Source of the DNA: Christensenellaceae bacterium
GTDB taxonomy: Bacteria; Bacillota; Clostridia; Christensenellales; UBA1750
Reading direction: 5' to 3'
Assembly: GCA_031287285.1 (NCBI GenBank)
Contig: JAITTC010000008.1
Coordinates: 1 to 6,869, forward strand
Length of the DNA stretch: 6,869 nt
Below are positions 6,641 to 6,869 of the stretch, one piece after another. Position 1 is the stretch's first letter, and every line of letters begins with the position of its first letter. The notes below the pieces were generated by a model. That model was not told the DNA's origin and did no database searches. It saw nothing but the letters and a program-made list of their open reading frames with translations. A program made the position numbers and the translations under genes.

Positions 6641-6677
6641 AAAAGCCCTTCCCCTCAAAAGATGGGGAAGGGCTTTT
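6641..6677 (+). terminator. Terminator copy 4 (bidirectional)
   Basis: AAAAGCCCTTCCCC (6641-6654) pairs perfectly with GGGGAAGGGCTTTT (6664-6677) around TCAAAAGAT. It is identical in stem and loop to copy 2 and is followed by the standard spacer. Confidence 0.85.
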
Positions 6678-6808
6678 GCCTTTAAAGCGGCTGATTTCAG
6701 CCATTCGCTTCGCTTCGCGGGGCTGGCCTTCGTTAAGAAAGCTCCTACTTACCGCTATGCCGCCCGAGGGAGCGTTGCAAAAGCGCGGCTGCTAGGCCCT
6801 CGCGATAT

Positions 6809-6869
6809 TCGGGCGCGATCTCTGAGCACAATAGCGCCTTTTCGCGCCCCCAGGCGGGCGCGGGAAGCC
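6809..6869. repeat. Second copy of the core plus start of the inserted block, cut by the window end
   Basis: These 61 bases are identical to 6169-6229. They span the invariant core and the start of the non-GNAT block with its CGCGCCC/GGGCGCG inverted repeat. The distance between the copies is 640 bases. The perfect match, against roughly 80-90 percent between other parts of the array, points to a recent duplication or gene conversion of a larger unit that continues past the window. Confidence 0.85.

Larger units (their letters stand above)
5416..6869. repeat. Tandem array of degenerate ~285-base units derived from the GNAT 3' end, terminator and spacer
   Basis: Unit 1 (5416-5700) is the native GNAT 3' end, terminator and spacer. 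Unit 2 is 5701-5982. Unit 3 is 5983-6194, with an internal spacer deletion. A partial unit 4 (6394-6544) lacks the GNAT tail and left terminator arm. Unit 5 is 6545-6834, and a new block begins before the window ends. GNAT stop 5494-5496 and its copy 5779-5781 are exactly 285 bases apart. Each spacer carries CCTTTAAAGCG, usually the inverted repeat GGCTGATTTCAGCC (5561, 5845, 6689), TTCGTTAAGA, GCAAAAGCGCGG and the invariant core ending GCACAATAG. The array covers the gene-free stretch from 5497 onward. No complete gene is supported in it. Confidence 0.88.

Noticed and set aside
5569..6658. Recurring minus-strand peptides such as LLCSEIALEHREGPRFCSG in several units
   Set aside because: The similarity follows from the conserved DNA of the repeat. 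Two of these frames (ending at 5814 and 6658) start at a TTG within the terminator loop, which is not a credible translation start.
5679..6834. Integron cassette array with attC-like sites
   Set aside because: Units lack complete cassette genes, and I could not find paired RYYYAAC and GTTRRRY core sites placed symmetrically around the repeats. GTTAAGA in the spacers does not fit the right-core consensus.
5416..6869. CRISPR array
   Set aside because: The repeats are about 285 bases with diverged content, and what lies between the 22-base cores is mostly shared, not unique spacers of uniform length. No cas gene is present.

Overview
This window carries a complete class I heat-shock (dnaK) operon of a Gram-positive, Firmicutes-type bacterium, followed by a small acetyltransferase gene and an unusual tandem repeat array. 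The organism is probably a GC-rich member of the Clostridia. The gene order hrcA-grpE-dnaK-dnaJ, the perfect CIRCE operator, the DnaK form lacking the roughly 24-residue N-terminal insertion of Gram-negative DnaK, and the strong AAGGAGG-type ribosome binding sites all support this. Codons are mostly G/C-ending. A genus cannot be named from the sequence alone.

Layout. Positions 1-127 hold a palindromic, MITE-like intergenic repeat. Positions 128-220 show no gene I can support. A sigma-A type promoter (221-249) and a CIRCE operator (261-287) precede hrcA (314-1336), grpE (1340-1915), dnaK (1984-3801), a strong intercistronic stem-loop (3830-3864), and dnaJ with a TTG start (3895-5028). A GNAT N-acetyltransferase gene (5059-5496) follows dnaJ after 30 bases and probably shares the transcript. 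Its intrinsic terminator lies at 5517-5549.

From 5416 to the window end (6869), the last 81 bases of the GNAT gene, its terminator and about 150 bases of downstream spacer are repeated in tandem with a period near 285 bases. Three diverged copies of the GNAT 3' end are present. Two of them keep the reading frame and the stop codon. Four terminator copies are present, and five copies of a 22-base core are identical. A second, unrelated block (about 6218-6393) replaces the GNAT-tail/terminator part in one unit, and its first bases reappear at the right edge of the window, which suggests a higher-order period of 640 bases. No intact gene is convincing in this array.

How the genes work together. 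HrcA represses its own operon by binding CIRCE. DnaK is the ATP-driven Hsp70, DnaJ its substrate-delivering and ATPase-stimulating co-chaperone, and GrpE its nucleotide exchange factor. Only one CIRCE is visible, so the whole operon appears to depend on the promoter in front of hrcA. The hairpin between dnaK and dnaJ and the weak TTG start of dnaJ would both favour more DnaK than DnaJ. The heat-shock genes are ordinary; the 3' array is the part that deserves attention.
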